Source of the DNA: JANNUT01 sp046331425 | Lineage (GTDB): Bacteria > Acidobacteriota > Polarisedimenticolia > J045 | Direction: 5' to 3' | Length of the DNA stretch: 64,000 bases | NCBI GenBank assembly: GCA_046331425.1 | Contig: JAXLQU010000006.1 | Span: forward strand, 1-64,000 | Shown here: positions 63,618 through 64,000 of the stretch, piece after piece | Position numbering within the stretch: the stretch's first letter is position 1 | How the letters are laid out: the number at the start of each line of letters is the position of its first letter | Program-made: the position numbers and the translations under genes | Notes under the pieces: generated by a model | What the model saw: the letters and a program-made list of their open reading frames with translations, nothing else | What the model was told of the DNA's origin: nothing | Database searches by the model: none

Positions 63618-64000
63618 CTACCCCGCACGACGCTTCGCCGTCCCCTGCACCATCTTCTTCTTGGCCCACGCCTTCTTCGCCGCTTCCGATCGCGCGCGAC
63701 GCTTGGCCTCGCGTTTGGACAGATGAATCGCGGCGTAGGCTTCGAGTTCATCCATCGTGCGGAATTCGTGGTCGTGGTCGATGTCCTTGGAGAAGTAATC
63801 GCACAGCGGCTCGTCGGGGCTCTCGAGCTTTTCAGGGATGGCGTAGTCGCGGCAAATCTGCGGGCGCGTTTCATAGATGCCGCAGAGGTTGTTGGACTGT
63901 AGATGTTTGCACTTGCGGTCGACTTGCACGTACCACTCGTCGTCGTCGACCCAGACCCAGGTATCTTCGTGGAACAGACACCGCATGATCGAATCGAAGT
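63618..64000 (-). CDS. YkgJ-type cysteine-cluster protein (5' end outside window)
   Basis: The frame is open to the right edge, so the N-terminus, which in this family carries the first Cys pair, is missing. Visible: DSIMRCLFHEDTWVWVDDD, RKCKHLQSNNLCGIYETRPQICRDYAIP, and PLCDYF, the Cys pattern of the CxxCxxCC/YkgJ zinc- or iron-sulfur-binding family. The C-terminal 45 residues are strongly basic (SKREAKRRARSEAAKKAWAKKK), suggesting nucleic-acid contact. Function is not established for the family. It lies about 170 bases upstream of the PHP protein gene on the same strand. Confidence 0.8.
   Translation of the reverse strand, partial: FDSIMRCLFHEDTWVWVDDDEWYVQVDRKCKHLQSNNLCGIYETRPQICRDYAIPEKLESPDEPLCDYFSKDIDHDHEFRTMDELEAYAAIHLSKREAKRRARSEAAKKAWAKKKMVQGTAKRRAG

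Overview
The window is GC-rich bacterial chromosomal DNA with no rRNA, tRNA, CRISPR array, integrase or transposase visible. Gram-negative marks include outer-membrane-type secreted proteins, lipoproteins, MiaE, an O-antigen-ligase-like protein and sigma54 regulators. Giant modular secreted proteins (FG-GAP, MopE-type, parallel beta-helix, lamin-tail), bacterial Ser/Thr kinases and a clade II N2O reductase suggest an uncultured myxobacterium- or deltaproteobacterium-like organism. That placement is inference. Three genes carry single-base frameshifts, two of which read through cleanly if one base is added; this may reflect draft-assembly indel errors.

Layout. 1-9 kb: a partial gene, a decayed stretch, a secreted PDZ/alpha-beta hydrolase, a lipoprotein, an ECF sigma/FecR pair, a secreted CPMC protein and a large CBM9/DUF5916-type outer-membrane protein. 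9-16.5 kb: an old-yellow-enzyme oxidoreductase, an MFS transporter translationally linked to alanine racemase, divergent miaE, a frameshifted S9 peptidase and two small exported proteins. 16.5-29.5 kb: a leftward operon (ECF sigma, zinc-finger anti-sigma, TPR-CHAT caspase-like protease, 14-repeat FG-GAP protein) facing a rightward subtilase and a frameshifted beta-propeller-like secreted protein. 30-32.9 kb: an HNH endonuclease-like gene with an internal 57-bp x 7 coding minisatellite, followed by decayed repeats.

32.9-40.2 kb is a compact leftward nitrous-oxide-reduction operon: hemerythrin, nosZ (clade II), a NosB-like membrane protein, nosD, nosF, nosY, nosL and a cytochrome c lipoprotein. 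A consensus sigma54 promoter sits exactly upstream of the hemerythrin gene, and a divergent GAF/AAA+/HTH regulator (NorR-like) lies next to a dyad that looks like its enhancer site. NosZ reduces N2O to N2; NosD/F/Y/L mature its copper centres; the cytochrome and NosB are candidates for electron delivery; the hemerythrin may buffer O2 or NO.

41.8-50.7 kb: a VOC protein, an NtrC-type regulator whose GAFTGA loop reads GALGGA, pyruvate kinase, a membrane-anchored Ser/Thr kinase fused to a pseudokinase, an O-antigen-ligase-like protein and an NnrS-like membrane protein. 50.8-63.4 kb: a 2,223-residue MopE/beta-helix surface protein, then a leftward pair coding a frameshifted PHP/lamin-tail secreted metallohydrolase and an EF-hand exported protein. 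The right edge cuts a YkgJ-type cysteine-cluster protein.

The best candidates for undescribed biology are the periplasmic TPR-CHAT protease operon with its own ECF sigma/anti-sigma pair, and the sigma54-controlled hemerythrin-nosZ operon.
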